Positions 42,627-50,749 of a stretch of DNA of 64,000 nucleotides are shown in pieces. Under the pieces are notes generated by a model. The model saw nothing but the letters and a program-made list of their open reading frames with translations, made no database searches and was not told the origin of the DNA. Source of the stretch: Streptomyces sp. NBC_01224 (lineage in GTDB: Bacteria > Actinomycetota > Actinomycetes > Streptomycetales > Streptomycetaceae); assembly GCF_036002945.1 (NCBI RefSeq), contig NZ_CP108529.1:4092001-4156000 (forward strand), in the 5' to 3' direction. Each line of letters starts with the position of its first letter. Within the stretch, counting starts at the first letter, position 1. The translations under genes and the position numbers were made by a program.

Positions 42627-43319
42627 TCAGGTCCCGGGCCTGCCGGTGGGGTCCTCCAGCCGGTACCCGAATTGCCGCAGCGTCGTGATGCGCACCAGGT
42701 CACCGAGCTTGCGACGGAGGGCGGCCACATGGACATCGAGGGTCTTGGTGGGGCCGAACCAGTTCTCGTCCCACACGTCGCTCATCAGGTCCTCCCTGCT
42801 CACGGCCTGCCCCGGGTGGGCCGCGAGCCGCACCAGCAGGTCGAATTCGCGAGGCCTGAGCTCCACCTCACCGGTCGGGGTGGTGCAGCGCCGTGCCGAC
42901 CGGTCGATCACCAGCGCTCCGACACGGAGCGCAGGCACACCGCCGTTCGCGTGGGGCGCCGCCCGCCGCAGATGTGCGGCGACCCGTGCCTGGAGTTCGG
43001 CGAGCCGGAACGGCTTGGTCAGGTAGTCGTCGGCGCCGCACTCCAGGGCCTGGATCACGTCCATTTCCCCGGTACGGGCGGTCAGCACGACCAGCACCGC
43101 GTCCGACGCCCGCTCCCGGAGTCTGCGGCAGAGATCGAAACCGTCGATGTCCGGCAGCCCGAGATCGACGAGAAGGAGATCGGCGGGCTGCTGCTCGATG
43201 CCGGCCAGGGCGCTCGCCCCGTCGGGGCACCACTGGCTGTCGTGGCCCAGCACCCGCAGGGTCGCGACCAGCCGGCTGCCGATCGCCGGGTCGTCCTCGA
43301 TGACCACGATGCGCGCCAC
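42627..43319 (-). CDS. OmpR-family response regulator
   Basis: This 230-residue regulator has a receiver domain with the acidic pair in VIEDDPAIG, the phosphoacceptor Asp in LLLVDLGLPDIDGF (about residue 51), Thr in VLTARTG and Lys in YLTKPFRL. It is joined to a winged-helix DNA-binding domain (LRPREFDLLVRLAAHPG, then LDVHVAALRRKLGD). GTG at 43319 leaves 144 bases to the divergent response regulator gene at 43464, a shared promoter region holding 11-base-pitch direct repeats. It is in an operon with the kinase downstream. Its output may include the adjacent ABC exporter, by position. Confidence 0.9.
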   Translation of the reverse strand: MARIVVIEDDPAIGSRLVATLRVLGHDSQWCPDGASALAGIEQQPADLLLVDLGLPDIDGFDLCRRLRERASDAVLVVLTARTGEMDVIQALECGADDYLTKPFRLAELQARVAAHLRRAAPHANGGVPALRVGALVIDRSARRCTTPTGEVELRPREFDLLVRLAAHPGQAVSREDLMSDVWDENWFGPTKTLDVHVAALRRKLGDLVRITTLRQFGYRLEDPTGRPGT

Positions 43320-43404
43320 TCCGTCACGCCACCGCGACCGGACGGCGCCGGTCCGTCCGCACATGCTGCTCCGCCCCGGCCACGCCCCGATAGTGCCGCA
43401 CGCC

Positions 43405-43456
43405 ACCTGAACAGAACCTGAACGCGCTGGGGTGCCCGGTACGGGTCGGGTAATAC
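43405..43456 (+). promoter_or_regulatory. Direct-repeat box and -10 of a probable leaderless promoter
   Basis: ACCTGAAC occurs twice with an 11-base pitch (43405-43412 and 43416-43423), typical of an OmpR-family binding site. A near-consensus -10 element TAATAC follows at 43451-43456, only seven bases before the GTG of the plus-strand response regulator, so transcription should begin at or beside the start codon. No -35 consensus is visible, in keeping with activator dependence. Confidence 0.55.
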
Positions 43457-43463
43457 TGGCCCG

Positions 43464-44138
43464 GTGACCGCTGCACGCATTCTTGTCGTCGAGGACGACC
43501 ACGGCCTGCGCGATGTCCTGGCCCGTGGCCTGCGCGACGAGGACTTCGACGTCGTGACCGCCGTCGACGGCGCCACCGCCCTGAAGACCGTCGACGAGTC
43601 GGTGCATGCGGTCGTGCTCGATGTGGGGCTGCCGGACTCCGACGGGCGTGATGTGTGCCAGGCGATGCGCGGGGCCGGGGTCGGCGTTCCGGTGATCTTC
43701 CTGACCGCCCACGGCAATCTCACCGACCGGCTCTCCGGTTTCGCCTCCGGCGGCGACGACTACCTGGTCAAGCCCTTCCACCTCAGCGAGCTCGCGGCCC
43801 GCGTCCGCGCGGTCCTGAACCGGTCCGGTCACCACGGCAGCACCCTCGCCGACAGCGCGGGTGCCATGCGGCTGAACCCGATAAAGCACGAGCTGACGGT
43901 CCACGGCCGCCCCGTGGCCCTGACCCCGACCGAGTTCCGCCTGCTGGCCTGCCTGATGGCGGACCCCGGGAGCGTGGTGCGCCGCCGGGCCCTGCTTCGG
44001 GCGGGCTGGCCGGAGGGGGCGCAGGTCAGCGACAACACCCTGGACCAGTACCTCGCCCGCCTGCGCCGCAAGCTCCGCGAGGCGGACAGCCCGCAGAGCA
44101 TCAGCACCGTCCGCGGCATCGGCTACCGCTTCGACTGA
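43464..44138 (+). CDS. OmpR-family response regulator (second system)
   Basis: This 224-residue regulator has a receiver domain (VVEDDHGLRDV; phosphoacceptor Asp in VVLDVGLPDSDG, about residue 53; Thr in FLTAHG; Lys in YLVKPFHL) and a winged-helix domain (LTPTEFRLLACLMADPGSVV, then DNTLDQYLARLRRKLRE). The GTG start has no ribosome-binding sequence but lies seven bases after a -10 element, suggesting a leaderless message. The partner kinase gene begins 61 bases downstream. It is divergent from the first system, and the two may cross-regulate through the shared 144-base region. Confidence 0.92.
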   Translation: MTAARILVVEDDHGLRDVLARGLRDEDFDVVTAVDGATALKTVDESVHAVVLDVGLPDSDGRDVCQAMRGAGVGVPVIFLTAHGNLTDRLSGFASGGDDYLVKPFHLSELAARVRAVLNRSGHHGSTLADSAGAMRLNPIKHELTVHGRPVALTPTEFRLLACLMADPGSVVRRRALLRAGWPEGAQVSDNTLDQYLARLRRKLREADSPQSISTVRGIGYRFD

Positions 44139-44182
44139 GGACCAGAACGGCAACACATCCGCCGCGTCCGACCAGAGGCCTC

Positions 44183-44206
44183 GATGAACCGATGAACCGA
44201 TGAACC
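44183..44206 (+). repeat. Triple GATGAACC repeat at the kinase start
   Basis: Three tandem copies of the 8-base unit GATGAACC put ATG codons at 44184, 44192 and 44200, each in a different frame. The first two open three-codon frames (Met-Asn-Arg-stop) whose TGA overlaps the next ATG. The third ATG is the start of the sensor kinase. See the finding on stepped re-initiation. Confidence 0.8.
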
Positions 44207-45588
44207 GCCACTTCACCCCCCGAACCCTCCGCGGCCGCCTCGCCCTGATGGCCCTCGCCACCAGCGCGCTGTGGATCGGCGTCCTGACCACCGTCTTCAA
44301 CATCGCCCTCGACAAACGGCTCCACGGGCAGGCCGACGACGTCCTGCGCACCCGCGCCGAGGCCGTGGCGGCGACGGTGGACGTACGACCGGACGGCCGG
44401 CTGGTCGTGCGGGAGCCGACCGAGGACCGGGCCCTGGACGTCGGGGTCTGGATCTTCCAGGGCGGCACGGTGATCGAGAAGCCCCCCACCGCACCCGCCG
44501 GCCTGGAGGCTCAGGCGGCCCACCTCGCCGGCCGGCGCGAGACGTTCGCCGACACCGAGGGCCCCGGGTCGTGGCGGCTGTACGCCTTCCCCGTCGACGC
44601 CCCCGCCCGGCAGGGCCACACACCCACGCAGGCCGGCACCGTCGTCAGCTCCGTCAGCCTCGACCCGTACCGCAGCACGGCGGACACCGCTCTGATCGGT
44701 TCGATCGCGCTGGCGGTGCTTCTGCTGGCCACCATCTATCTCCTGACCCGCCTCGTCGTACGACGGGCCCTGCGCCCGGTCGCCGCGATGAGCGAGCAGG
44801 CCACGCGGTGGAGCGCCGCGGGTGCTCCCGAGCGGTTCGGTGCGCAGGGCAGACCCGCCGAGCTCGCCGCGTTCGCCACCAGCCTGGACGCGCTGCTGGA
44901 CCGGCTGGCCGCCGTCCTGCGCCACGAGCAGCAGCAGGCCGCCGAGCTCTCCCACGAACTGCGCACACCGCTCGCCCGCATCACCGCCGAAACCGAGTGG
45001 CTGACGGGACGCCCGCGCAGCACGGAGCAGCAGGAAACCTCCTTGGAGGCCATCGCGGTCGCCGCCGCGACCATGCAGCAGATCTGCGACTCGCTGCTCT
45101 CCGAGGTCCGTACCCGCAATGCGCAGACCCCCGGCCGCTCCCGCTTCTCCGGCATCGCGCACCGCCTGGCGGAACGCAACGCGGCCCTGTTCCCCGATGC
45201 CCCGCCGGTGACCGTAGCCGCGGGCAGCAGCGCCCCCGGTGGCACACCCGACGTGAGCATCGGCGTCTCGGAGGACGTCGCCGAGCGCATCCTGACGCCG
45301 CTCCTGGACAACGCCCGCCGCTACGCAGCCCACTCGGTCACTCTCACCTGCGAGGCGAGCGCGGGCGAGGTCACGGTGTACGTCTCCGACGACGGACCCG
45401 GCGTGCCGGAGGACTTCGTCGCCTCACTCTTCGAACCCGGCCGTCGCGCCCGCCCCGAGGACGGACACGACGGCGCGGGACTCGGTCTGGCCCTGGCCCG
45501 CCGGCTGGCCAGGGCAGCGGGCGGGGACATCGCGCTGGACGCCGCGGCGCCCGGAGCGCGCTTCGTCGTCACCTTTCCTGCGGGCTGA
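44200..45588 (+). CDS. Sensor histidine kinase (second system)
   Basis: This is a 462-residue membrane kinase. Helices are at residues about 15-37 and 165-187, with a sensor domain between them and a HAMP-like linker to about 235. The phosphoacceptor is His in ELSHELRTPLARI (about residue 251). The N box is PLLDNARRYA (about 370), G1 is VSDDGPGVPEDF and G2 is GAGLGLALARRLA. It follows its regulator directly. No clear ribosome-binding site precedes the start; instead there is a triple ATG repeat. The last 20 bases overlap the convergent DUF347 gene. Confidence 0.92.
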   Translation: MNRHFTPRTLRGRLALMALATSALWIGVLTTVFNIALDKRLHGQADDVLRTRAEAVAATVDVRPDGRLVVREPTEDRALDVGVWIFQGGTVIEKPPTAPAGLEAQAAHLAGRRETFADTEGPGSWRLYAFPVDAPARQGHTPTQAGTVVSSVSLDPYRSTADTALIGSIALAVLLLATIYLLTRLVVRRALRPVAAMSEQATRWSAAGAPERFGAQGRPAELAAFATSLDALLDRLAAVLRHEQQQAAELSHELRTPLARITAETEWLTGRPRSTEQQETSLEAIAVAAATMQQICDSLLSEVRTRNAQTPGRSRFSGIAHRLAERNAALFPDAPPVTVAAGSSAPGGTPDVSIGVSEDVAERILTPLLDNARRYAAHSVTLTCEASAGEVTVYVSDDGPGVPEDFVASLFEPGRRARPEDGHDGAGLGLALARRLARAAGGDIALDAAAPGARFVVTFPAG

Positions 45589-46414
45589 CCTCCGGCGCGC
45601 GGGCCGGCTCGACGGTGCTGTCCTGCGTCGCATCGCGCCGCGTCCGGGTCAGGAAGACGACAAGGGCGAGGATGACGACGAGGAACAGGATGCTGGTGCC
45701 GACCGTGCCCAGTCCCAGCCCGCCGTCCGCGGTGGGCTGCGACAGGTAGTCGCCCAGCGAGGCGCCGAGCGGCCTGGTCAGGACGTACGCGATCCAGAAC
45801 GACCACACCGCGTTGAAGTCCAGCGTGCGGTGTGCGAGGGCCACCGCCGCGATCAGCGCGGCGAACACGAGCGCGGAGAGCCAGTACCCCAGGTCCAGCT
45901 TCTCCGCCGTGAGGTCGCCCGCGGAGGTGCCCAGAGCGAAGGTGAACAGGATCGCCAGCCAGTAGAACGCCTCGCGGCGCGTCGTCCGGATCGAGTGGAT
46001 GGACAGCGTCCGCTCACTCGCGTACCAGGCGAAGAACGTGACGGCGAGCGCCACCGCGAACACCACGGTCGTGGTCTGGAGCGGAACGCCGAGGTTGTCG
46101 GTCAGGTTGTCGCTGATCAGCGTGCCGACCACGCTGATCAGGACCACGGAAAGCCAGTACAGGCCGGGTACATACCTACGCGCCCGGAACTGGAAGACCA
46201 GGGTGACGACCAGCAGCGCACTCATCAGGTACGAGGTGTTGGTCAGCCCCATGCCCAGGTTGTCGTTGAGCAGATCGGCCGCGGTCTCACCCACGGTGGT
46301 GCACAGCACCTTGATCACCCAGAAGTAGATGGTCACTTCCGGGACCTTGTTCAGCATCTGTCGCGCCCGGGAGTGCGTACCGGACGCATACGTGTCGGTC
46401 ATGTCGGTTGTCAT
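45569..46414 (-). CDS. DUF347-repeat membrane protein (COG4705-like)
   Basis: This 281-residue integral membrane protein has about eight helices arranged as four copies of a two-helix repeat. The repeat signature is a GETAAD/ISDNLTD/TSAGDLT/GASLGDYL motif (small residue, polar, Asp) near residues 43, 105, 178 and 235. DUF347 proteins are of unknown function, often linked to metal or small-molecule stress. Convergent with the sensor kinase of the second two-component system (20-base overlap), it may be under its control; this is inference. ATG at 46414 starts MTTDMTDTYAS; a start four codons later is possible. Confidence 0.85.
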   Translation of the reverse strand: MTTDMTDTYASGTHSRARQMLNKVPEVTIYFWVIKVLCTTVGETAADLLNDNLGMGLTNTSYLMSALLVVTLVFQFRARRYVPGLYWLSVVLISVVGTLISDNLTDNLGVPLQTTTVVFAVALAVTFFAWYASERTLSIHSIRTTRREAFYWLAILFTFALGTSAGDLTAEKLDLGYWLSALVFAALIAAVALAHRTLDFNAVWSFWIAYVLTRPLGASLGDYLSQPTADGGLGLGTVGTSILFLVVILALVVFLTRTRRDATQDSTVEPARAPEVSPQER

Positions 46415-46530
46415 GGAACGGCACGCTGGCAGGGTCTCCCTGAAAATTTCCTGACTGCGCTCAGCGCGGGAGCCGCGCCTCCCTCATCGCGGCGGTCTGC
46501 CGTTACCCACTCACGACCGCCTCCGCGGTC

Positions 46531-47553
46531 TCAGTGCTGCCGATAGTGGTCGGCGACGGCGGTGAACGCGGCCTTGGGTTCCCATGGCAGGCCGGGGTAG
46601 GCGGTTCCGAGGCGGTCCTCGAAGACCTTGACGATGCCGTAGCTGGCCAGGTCCAGGTCTTCGCGGGGGTCGCCGTCGGGGCGGTGCACGTGGTCGTACA
46701 GCGCAAAGGTGAAGACAAAGGTGCTGTCGATGCCTCCGGCGTCGAAGGCCTCCAGCAGTTCCCGCACATACGCGGCCTGACCGGCCTCGTCGCGGGCGTA
46801 CTCGCCGTTCAGCCGGAGTGGACCGGCGTCCTTGTCGTACTCGACGATCTCCAGACCGTGAGCTCCCCGGTCACCCGCACCCCGGTAACCGGCCGCGCCG
46901 AACTCGGTGATCGCGACCGGTTTTCCCTGCTCGACGAGGTGGTGGACGCCTTCGGCGAACCGGTCGGCGGTCTCGGCCGACCGGTAGAGATCCACGGACA
47001 TGATGTCGAAGGGGGCCCAGTCGACACGTTCGAGCGGTACGGACGCGTAGGTCACCTTGCCGCCGAAGCGCTCGCGGACGAGTGTCACGGCCTTGTCGAG
47101 GAAGTCGTTGACACGTGCACTGACCTGGCCGATGTGCTCGCGCACGCGATCCGGCCGGCTCAGCAGCGCGACCCGGTCGTCGATGCTGTCGCCGGGCAGG
47201 AACCCCTTGTTCATCAGGCTCAGCTCGGCGCCGGCGACGAACACGACCTCCGCTCCCCGCCGCCTCAGCCGCTCCGCGCGCTCGGCGCAGTCGGCGAACA
47301 GCGACAGCATCTCGTCGGCGGTCAATTCGAGCGGGTACGGGGAGAACCAGACCTCAAGGCCGAGATCGGCCGCGTACCCCGCCGCGAGCTCCACCCGTTC
47401 CGGATCACCGCCCATGACGCGGACCGCGTTGCAGTGCAGGTCATCACGGATGATGCGCAGCTCGCGCCTGACCACCTCCGGGTCGAAGAGCTTTCGGGAG
47501 ACCACTCCGTTCTTGACGAAGCCGGTGTCGTAGCTGATGCCTCTGGCCCGCAT
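46531..47553 (-). CDS. TIM-barrel 'abortive infection'-type protein
   Basis: This soluble protein of about 340 residues belongs to a streptomycete family that databases often label 'abortive infection protein'. The sequence reads as a glycoside-hydrolase clan A-type barrel: the opening RARGISYDTGF, strands ending NAVRVMGGDPE and LEVWFSPYPLELT, a possible acid/base Glu in FVAGAELSLMNKG (about residue 135), VDLYRS, and a possible nucleophile Glu in VAITEFGAAGYRG (about 214). The catalytic reading is mine. ATG 47553 or 47562 could be used; AGGAGAGG lies just upstream of both. A palindrome 30 bases upstream and a divergent TetR gene suggest local repression. Confidence 0.7.
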   Translation of the reverse strand: MRARGISYDTGFVKNGVVSRKLFDPEVVRRELRIIRDDLHCNAVRVMGGDPERVELAAGYAADLGLEVWFSPYPLELTADEMLSLFADCAERAERLRRRGAEVVFVAGAELSLMNKGFLPGDSIDDRVALLSRPDRVREHIGQVSARVNDFLDKAVTLVRERFGGKVTYASVPLERVDWAPFDIMSVDLYRSAETADRFAEGVHHLVEQGKPVAITEFGAAGYRGAGDRGAHGLEIVEYDKDAGPLRLNGEYARDEAGQAAYVRELLEAFDAGGIDSTFVFTFALYDHVHRPDGDPREDLDLASYGIVKVFEDRLGTAYPGLPWEPKAAFTAVADHYRQH

Positions 47554-47582
47554 GCGTCGCATCCTCTCCTGTCGGAAGAATT

Positions 47583-47598
47583 TACGGTACTCACCGTA
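47583..47598. promoter_or_regulatory. Palindromic operator for the divergent TetR gene pair
   Basis: TACGGTACTCACCGTA has perfect six-base arms (TACGGT/ACCGTA) around four bases. It lies 30 bases from the TIM-barrel gene start and 74 bases from the TetR gene start, between the two divergent promoters. Placement and symmetry fit a TetR-family operator. Confidence 0.6.
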
Positions 47599-47671
47599 CC
47601 CTAATTGCCGCTCCCCAGGGATGGCAACCACAATGGGAAGGTACGAGCGGTACCGCTTGCGAGAAGGGGCC

Positions 47672-48292
47672 ATGGCGGAGAATCCGATGAGACAGCCGAG
47701 CGCCGGGCAGACGCGGCGACGCGGAGCCGTCCTGGAGGAAGCGATCCTGCGCGCAGCAGTGGACGAACTCACCCAGTCCGGATTCGCCGGGTTGACCATG
47801 GACAAGGTCGCCGCCCGCGCGGGCACCAACAAAAACGCCATCTACCGCCGTTGGCCGAACCGCCTCGCGCTCGGCATCGCCGCCTACCGGCAACTGGCCA
47901 CGACAGTCCAACCGCCCGACACCGGCGATCTGCGCAGCGACGTCCTTGAACTGCTACGCGGGGCCAACCGTCACTGGAGTTCCCCCCTCGGAGCAATCCT
48001 GCGCGAACTGCTCTCCGCGGCCGGCGGTACGTCGGAACTCCTGGCACAGCTGCAAGAACAGTCCAGCGACGCCGCAGCCGCCCCCTGGCTGACCGTCCTG
48101 GGGCGCGCGGTCGCACGCGGCGAGGCTTCCCCCGAAGCACTCCATCCGCGGGTCGCCACCGTGGCCATCGTCCTGCTGCGCAATGAATTCGTCGTGCGCG
48201 GAGCCCCTACGGCACCCGACGACGTCCTCGTCGAGATCGTCGACGAGGTGTACCTGCCCCTGGTGCGGCGACGCGGCCCTGCCCCGAACTGA
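47672..48292 (+). CDS. TetR-family regulator of the TIM-barrel gene
   Basis: This 206-residue regulator has an N-terminal TetR helix-turn-helix (residues 20-65; LTMDKVAARAGTNKNAIYRRWPN is split across helices 2-3) and a TetR_C ligand domain (residues 85-200). ATG at 47672 is preceded by GAGAAGGGG about 3-10 bases upstream; in-frame codons further upstream overlap the operator and are unlikely to be used. It probably represses the divergent TIM-barrel gene through the palindrome at 47583. The ligand is unknown. The 214 bases after its stop hold no gene. Confidence 0.87.
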   Translation: MAENPMRQPSAGQTRRRGAVLEEAILRAAVDELTQSGFAGLTMDKVAARAGTNKNAIYRRWPNRLALGIAAYRQLATTVQPPDTGDLRSDVLELLRGANRHWSSPLGAILRELLSAAGGTSELLAQLQEQSSDAAAAPWLTVLGRAVARGEASPEALHPRVATVAIVLLRNEFVVRGAPTAPDDVLVEIVDEVYLPLVRRRGPAPN

Positions 48293-48506
48293 CCGTGCGG
48301 CCCGTCGCGTGTTCACCCGGCGAGGCCGGTGGCCCCTTCCTGCCCGGCCTCATCTTCTGCCCCTGGACGTCAGAGCTCGTACGCGAAGCCCCCGCCCCGT
48401 AAGGCGAATCGACCGGACCGATCGGCCCGATCGAAGGGCGGCACCCACCCAGGGCGTCGCCCTTCCTCACGTCCGCCGCCGCATCAGACCCGGCACCCTG
48501 ACACCA

Positions 48507-48740
48507 TCACGGCAGCCGCCCCTCCCGGTTGACCTCCCTGACCCGGGCCCGCAGCACTTCCCCGAGCGGTGCCGGCTGCACCGACTCCGGCGGGCAGTCC
48601 CACTCGGCCCCGCCGCCCGGCGCCCGCAGCTGCACGTACGGCCCGACGAACCCCATCACGCGCCCCACCCGCCCGTCCCGTGTGTCCACGGCGAACGACC
48701 CGGGCTCCGGCGTACACGGCTCAAGCCCCTCACCCGTCAT
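48507..48740 (-). CDS. Small conserved hypothetical protein (beta-rich)
   Basis: This 77-residue protein with the segment VDTRDGRVGRVMGFVGPYVQLRAPGG looks like a small SH3-like beta barrel of the type seen in short actinobacterial proteins encoded near DUF397/regulatory genes. Trp in EWDCPP and a basic C-terminal LRARVREVNREGRL follow. It overlaps the upstream gene by 11 bases and is translated after it. Its function is unknown; a role in binding nucleic acid or a regulator is possible but unsupported. Confidence 0.7.
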   Translation of the reverse strand: MTGEGLEPCTPEPGSFAVDTRDGRVGRVMGFVGPYVQLRAPGGGAEWDCPPESVQPAPLGEVLRARVREVNREGRLP

Positions 48741-48978
48741 GACCGGCCAGCCCCTGCGCCTCCAGGACCGCGCTCAGCCGCAGCGCCGTGTCGAGATTGC
48801 ACCGGCCGAGGTCCACCAGCGGCGACGCCGGTTCGTTCCCCGCACACGACACGGGGTCGATCCGCAGCGAGGGCAGCGTGATCCCGACCCCGGAGAATCC
48901 CTCCCTCAGCCGCGCCACAGCGTCCTCCGCCGCCCGCACTCTGCCCTCTGCCGTCCTGCGCCGTTCCATCGTCGTCAT
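48730..48978 (-). CDS. Small conserved hypothetical protein (helical)
   Basis: This 82-residue protein has an amphipathic N-terminal helix (MERRRTAEGRVRAAEDAVARLRE), a middle with GITLPSLRIDPVSC and a C-terminal helix (NLDTALRLSAVLEAQG). ATG at 48978 has AAAGGGATGG upstream. It is the first gene of a two-gene operon with the beta-rich small protein. A run of similar paired small genes occurs in streptomycete genomes; I cannot name the family. Confidence 0.7.
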   Translation of the reverse strand: MTTMERRRTAEGRVRAAEDAVARLREGFSGVGITLPSLRIDPVSCAGNEPASPLVDLGRCNLDTALRLSAVLEAQGLAGHDG

Positions 48979-49100
48979 GATCCATCCCTTTCCACGCTGA
49001 GTAATGACAATGCATACCCAGCGTGTCCAACACGTCGCTAGCCTGGAAGAGGCGCAGAACCAACAACCGCACGTGTGTCACAGGGAGTTGTCATGCCGCT

Positions 49101-49134
49101 GCGGGGAGGCCGGCCGCACGGCCGGCCTCCCCGC
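49101..49134 (-). terminator. Perfect 15-bp hairpin after the esterase gene
   Basis: GCGGGGAGGCCGGCC and GGCCGGCCTCCCCGC flank the loop GCAC, forming a perfect stem 47 bases beyond the stop codon of the minus-strand erythromycin-esterase-like gene. There is no U tract. Position and strength indicate a terminator. Confidence 0.8.
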
Positions 49135-49181
49135 AGGTCAGGTGGCGTCGGACGGCTCGCGCCGGAGCCGGAACCAAGCCG

Positions 49182-50534
49182 TCACGGCTTCAGCTTGTCG
49201 GCCTCCCTGACTTCATGGAGGTGGATGAGGACGTCGTAGGCCTTGGCGAGCGCGGTGTCGCGCGGCTCCTCGGGGAACAGCGTTCCGACATTGAGCGTGG
49301 GCCGGGCGGCGTTCAGCCAGTCGCGCGCGGCGGCCGGGGCTGTGCGGACGTCGAGGTAGAAGTCCCGGTAGCGGACCTTGTCGAGGGTGGCCTCGTTCCG
49401 GTCGGACTCGGCGGCGGGAACGGTGAACTTCTTCCACTCGCCGCCCAGCGCGGCGTCCTTCGACAGGAAAGAGCCCTGGTTGAAGGTGAAGCCGATGGGG
49501 AGGTAGTCCTTGCCCATCGTGTCGCGCAGGAACGACCCTTGCGTCTTGGAGTACGTCTCGGGATCGCTGGCGACGTAGGCGACATGGTCGTTGTGCGCGG
49601 ACAGCAGCACCTTCTGGCCGGTGCGCTGCTGCCACCAGGAGACGTTCTGGGCCATCACCTCGTCGCGGAAGCGCTGGGAGGCGGCGTTCGACTCCGGGTC
49701 GTCGGGGTTCAGGGTGAGGAACTCGGCGGTCTGGGCGACGGACCGGGCGTTCTGCTCGGCCCAGTCGAACGCTTCACCGCCGGAGCCCTTCAGACCGCTG
49801 ACCAGCTCCAGGGCCTGCTGTGCCTTGCCGGCGAGCTGCTGCCGTTCCGCGAGCGGCTTGCCCAGGTAGGCGAAGACGTCGTCGATCGGGCGCAGGCCGG
49901 TGTAGAGCTCGTTGAGCCGCGGCAGCGCCTCCGGGTTGTTCTTCTGCACGTAGCCGGTCACCCGGCCGAAGAACTCGTCACTCAGTGAGGGGGCACCGAT
50001 GTCGTCGCCCATGAAATGGACGGTGTGGCCGGGGTGGTGGCGGTTGTAGTCCCGCATCCACTCGATGAGGCTGACGAACTCCTCGCGATCCCAGGGCGAG
50101 TTGGTGAGCGTCTCCTTGGCGATCTTGCGGGCATCGCCCTTGCCGGTCTGGAGGTAATCGTCGATCTGAAGTCCCGCGGACCAGCTCAGCTCCAGGGCGA
50201 AGGTGGTGAAGCCCTTCTTCTCGACGAGGTGGCGGAAGACCCGCTCCTTCATGGTGAAGAACTCGTGGGAGCCGTGGGTGGCCTCGCCGAGGCCGACCAC
50301 CTTGGCGTCGCCGATCATCGAGCCCAGGGCTCGCAGGTCGGCCGTGCTCCCCCCGGGCTCGGTCGAACGCAGCGGGTGGGCCGCCTGCTCCAGTGCGCGG
50401 ACCGGGTTCTGCTCCCTGCCGGCCGTGTCGGCCGAGGCGGCCTGGACCGCCACGGGAGCGAGGACCGCTCCCGTCGCGGCCGCCGCCGTCGCCAACAGTG
50501 CCCGCCGGCTGATCCGCTTCCGGTGCCTAGCCAT
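49182..50534 (-). CDS. Secreted erythromycin-esterase family protein
   Basis: This 450-residue exported protein has a Tat signal: KRISRRALLATAAAATGAV is split into the twin-Arg motif and hydrophobic core, with cleavage near residue 40. The erythromycin-esterase/succinoglycan-biosynthesis domain is recognised from GLGEATHGSHEFF (catalytic-region Glu and His, about residue 88), LELSWSAG, and LLSAHNDHVAY (about 295). EreA/EreB hydrolyse macrolide lactones, but many members have other, unknown substrates. GAGAGG lies about 8 bases before ATG. It is divergent from a secreted adenosine deaminase-like gene with a strong palindrome between. Confidence 0.85.
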   Translation of the reverse strand: MARHRKRISRRALLATAAAATGAVLAPVAVQAASADTAGREQNPVRALEQAAHPLRSTEPGGSTADLRALGSMIGDAKVVGLGEATHGSHEFFTMKERVFRHLVEKKGFTTFALELSWSAGLQIDDYLQTGKGDARKIAKETLTNSPWDREEFVSLIEWMRDYNRHHPGHTVHFMGDDIGAPSLSDEFFGRVTGYVQKNNPEALPRLNELYTGLRPIDDVFAYLGKPLAERQQLAGKAQQALELVSGLKGSGGEAFDWAEQNARSVAQTAEFLTLNPDDPESNAASQRFRDEVMAQNVSWWQQRTGQKVLLSAHNDHVAYVASDPETYSKTQGSFLRDTMGKDYLPIGFTFNQGSFLSKDAALGGEWKKFTVPAAESDRNEATLDKVRYRDFYLDVRTAPAAARDWLNAARPTLNVGTLFPEEPRDTALAKAYDVLIHLHEVREADKLKP

Positions 50535-50623
50535 GCTGTTACCTCTCAACTTACGTATTGCGACTTGAGAAGGATCATCGCCTCCGATTGCACTGCCGCG
50601 CGCTGGGAAAAGCCTCCAAGTCT

Positions 50624-50644
50624 TCCGGGGGGATACCCCCCGGA
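50624..50644. promoter_or_regulatory. GC-rich palindrome between divergent secreted-enzyme genes
   Basis: TCCGGGGGG and CCCCCCGGA form a perfect nine-base inverted repeat around ATA. It lies 90 bases from the esterase start and about 105 bases from the deaminase start. It could be an operator shared by both genes or a hairpin in a leader. The core GGGGATACCCC resembles metal-regulator operators, but no metal link is otherwise visible. Confidence 0.45.
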
Positions 50645-50749
50645 GGAGCCGGAGGGCAGCGCCCGCTCACCCACTCGATCGGGTGGACGTTTCCGGCCAA
50701 AGACGCGGTTTGGGTGAGAAATGACCTCGCCGAACGCGATCATTCGGCC

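Noticed and set aside
42672..43421. Plus-strand frame opposite the first response regulator
   Set aside because: It has no motifs; the minus strand encodes a complete receiver and winged-helix protein.
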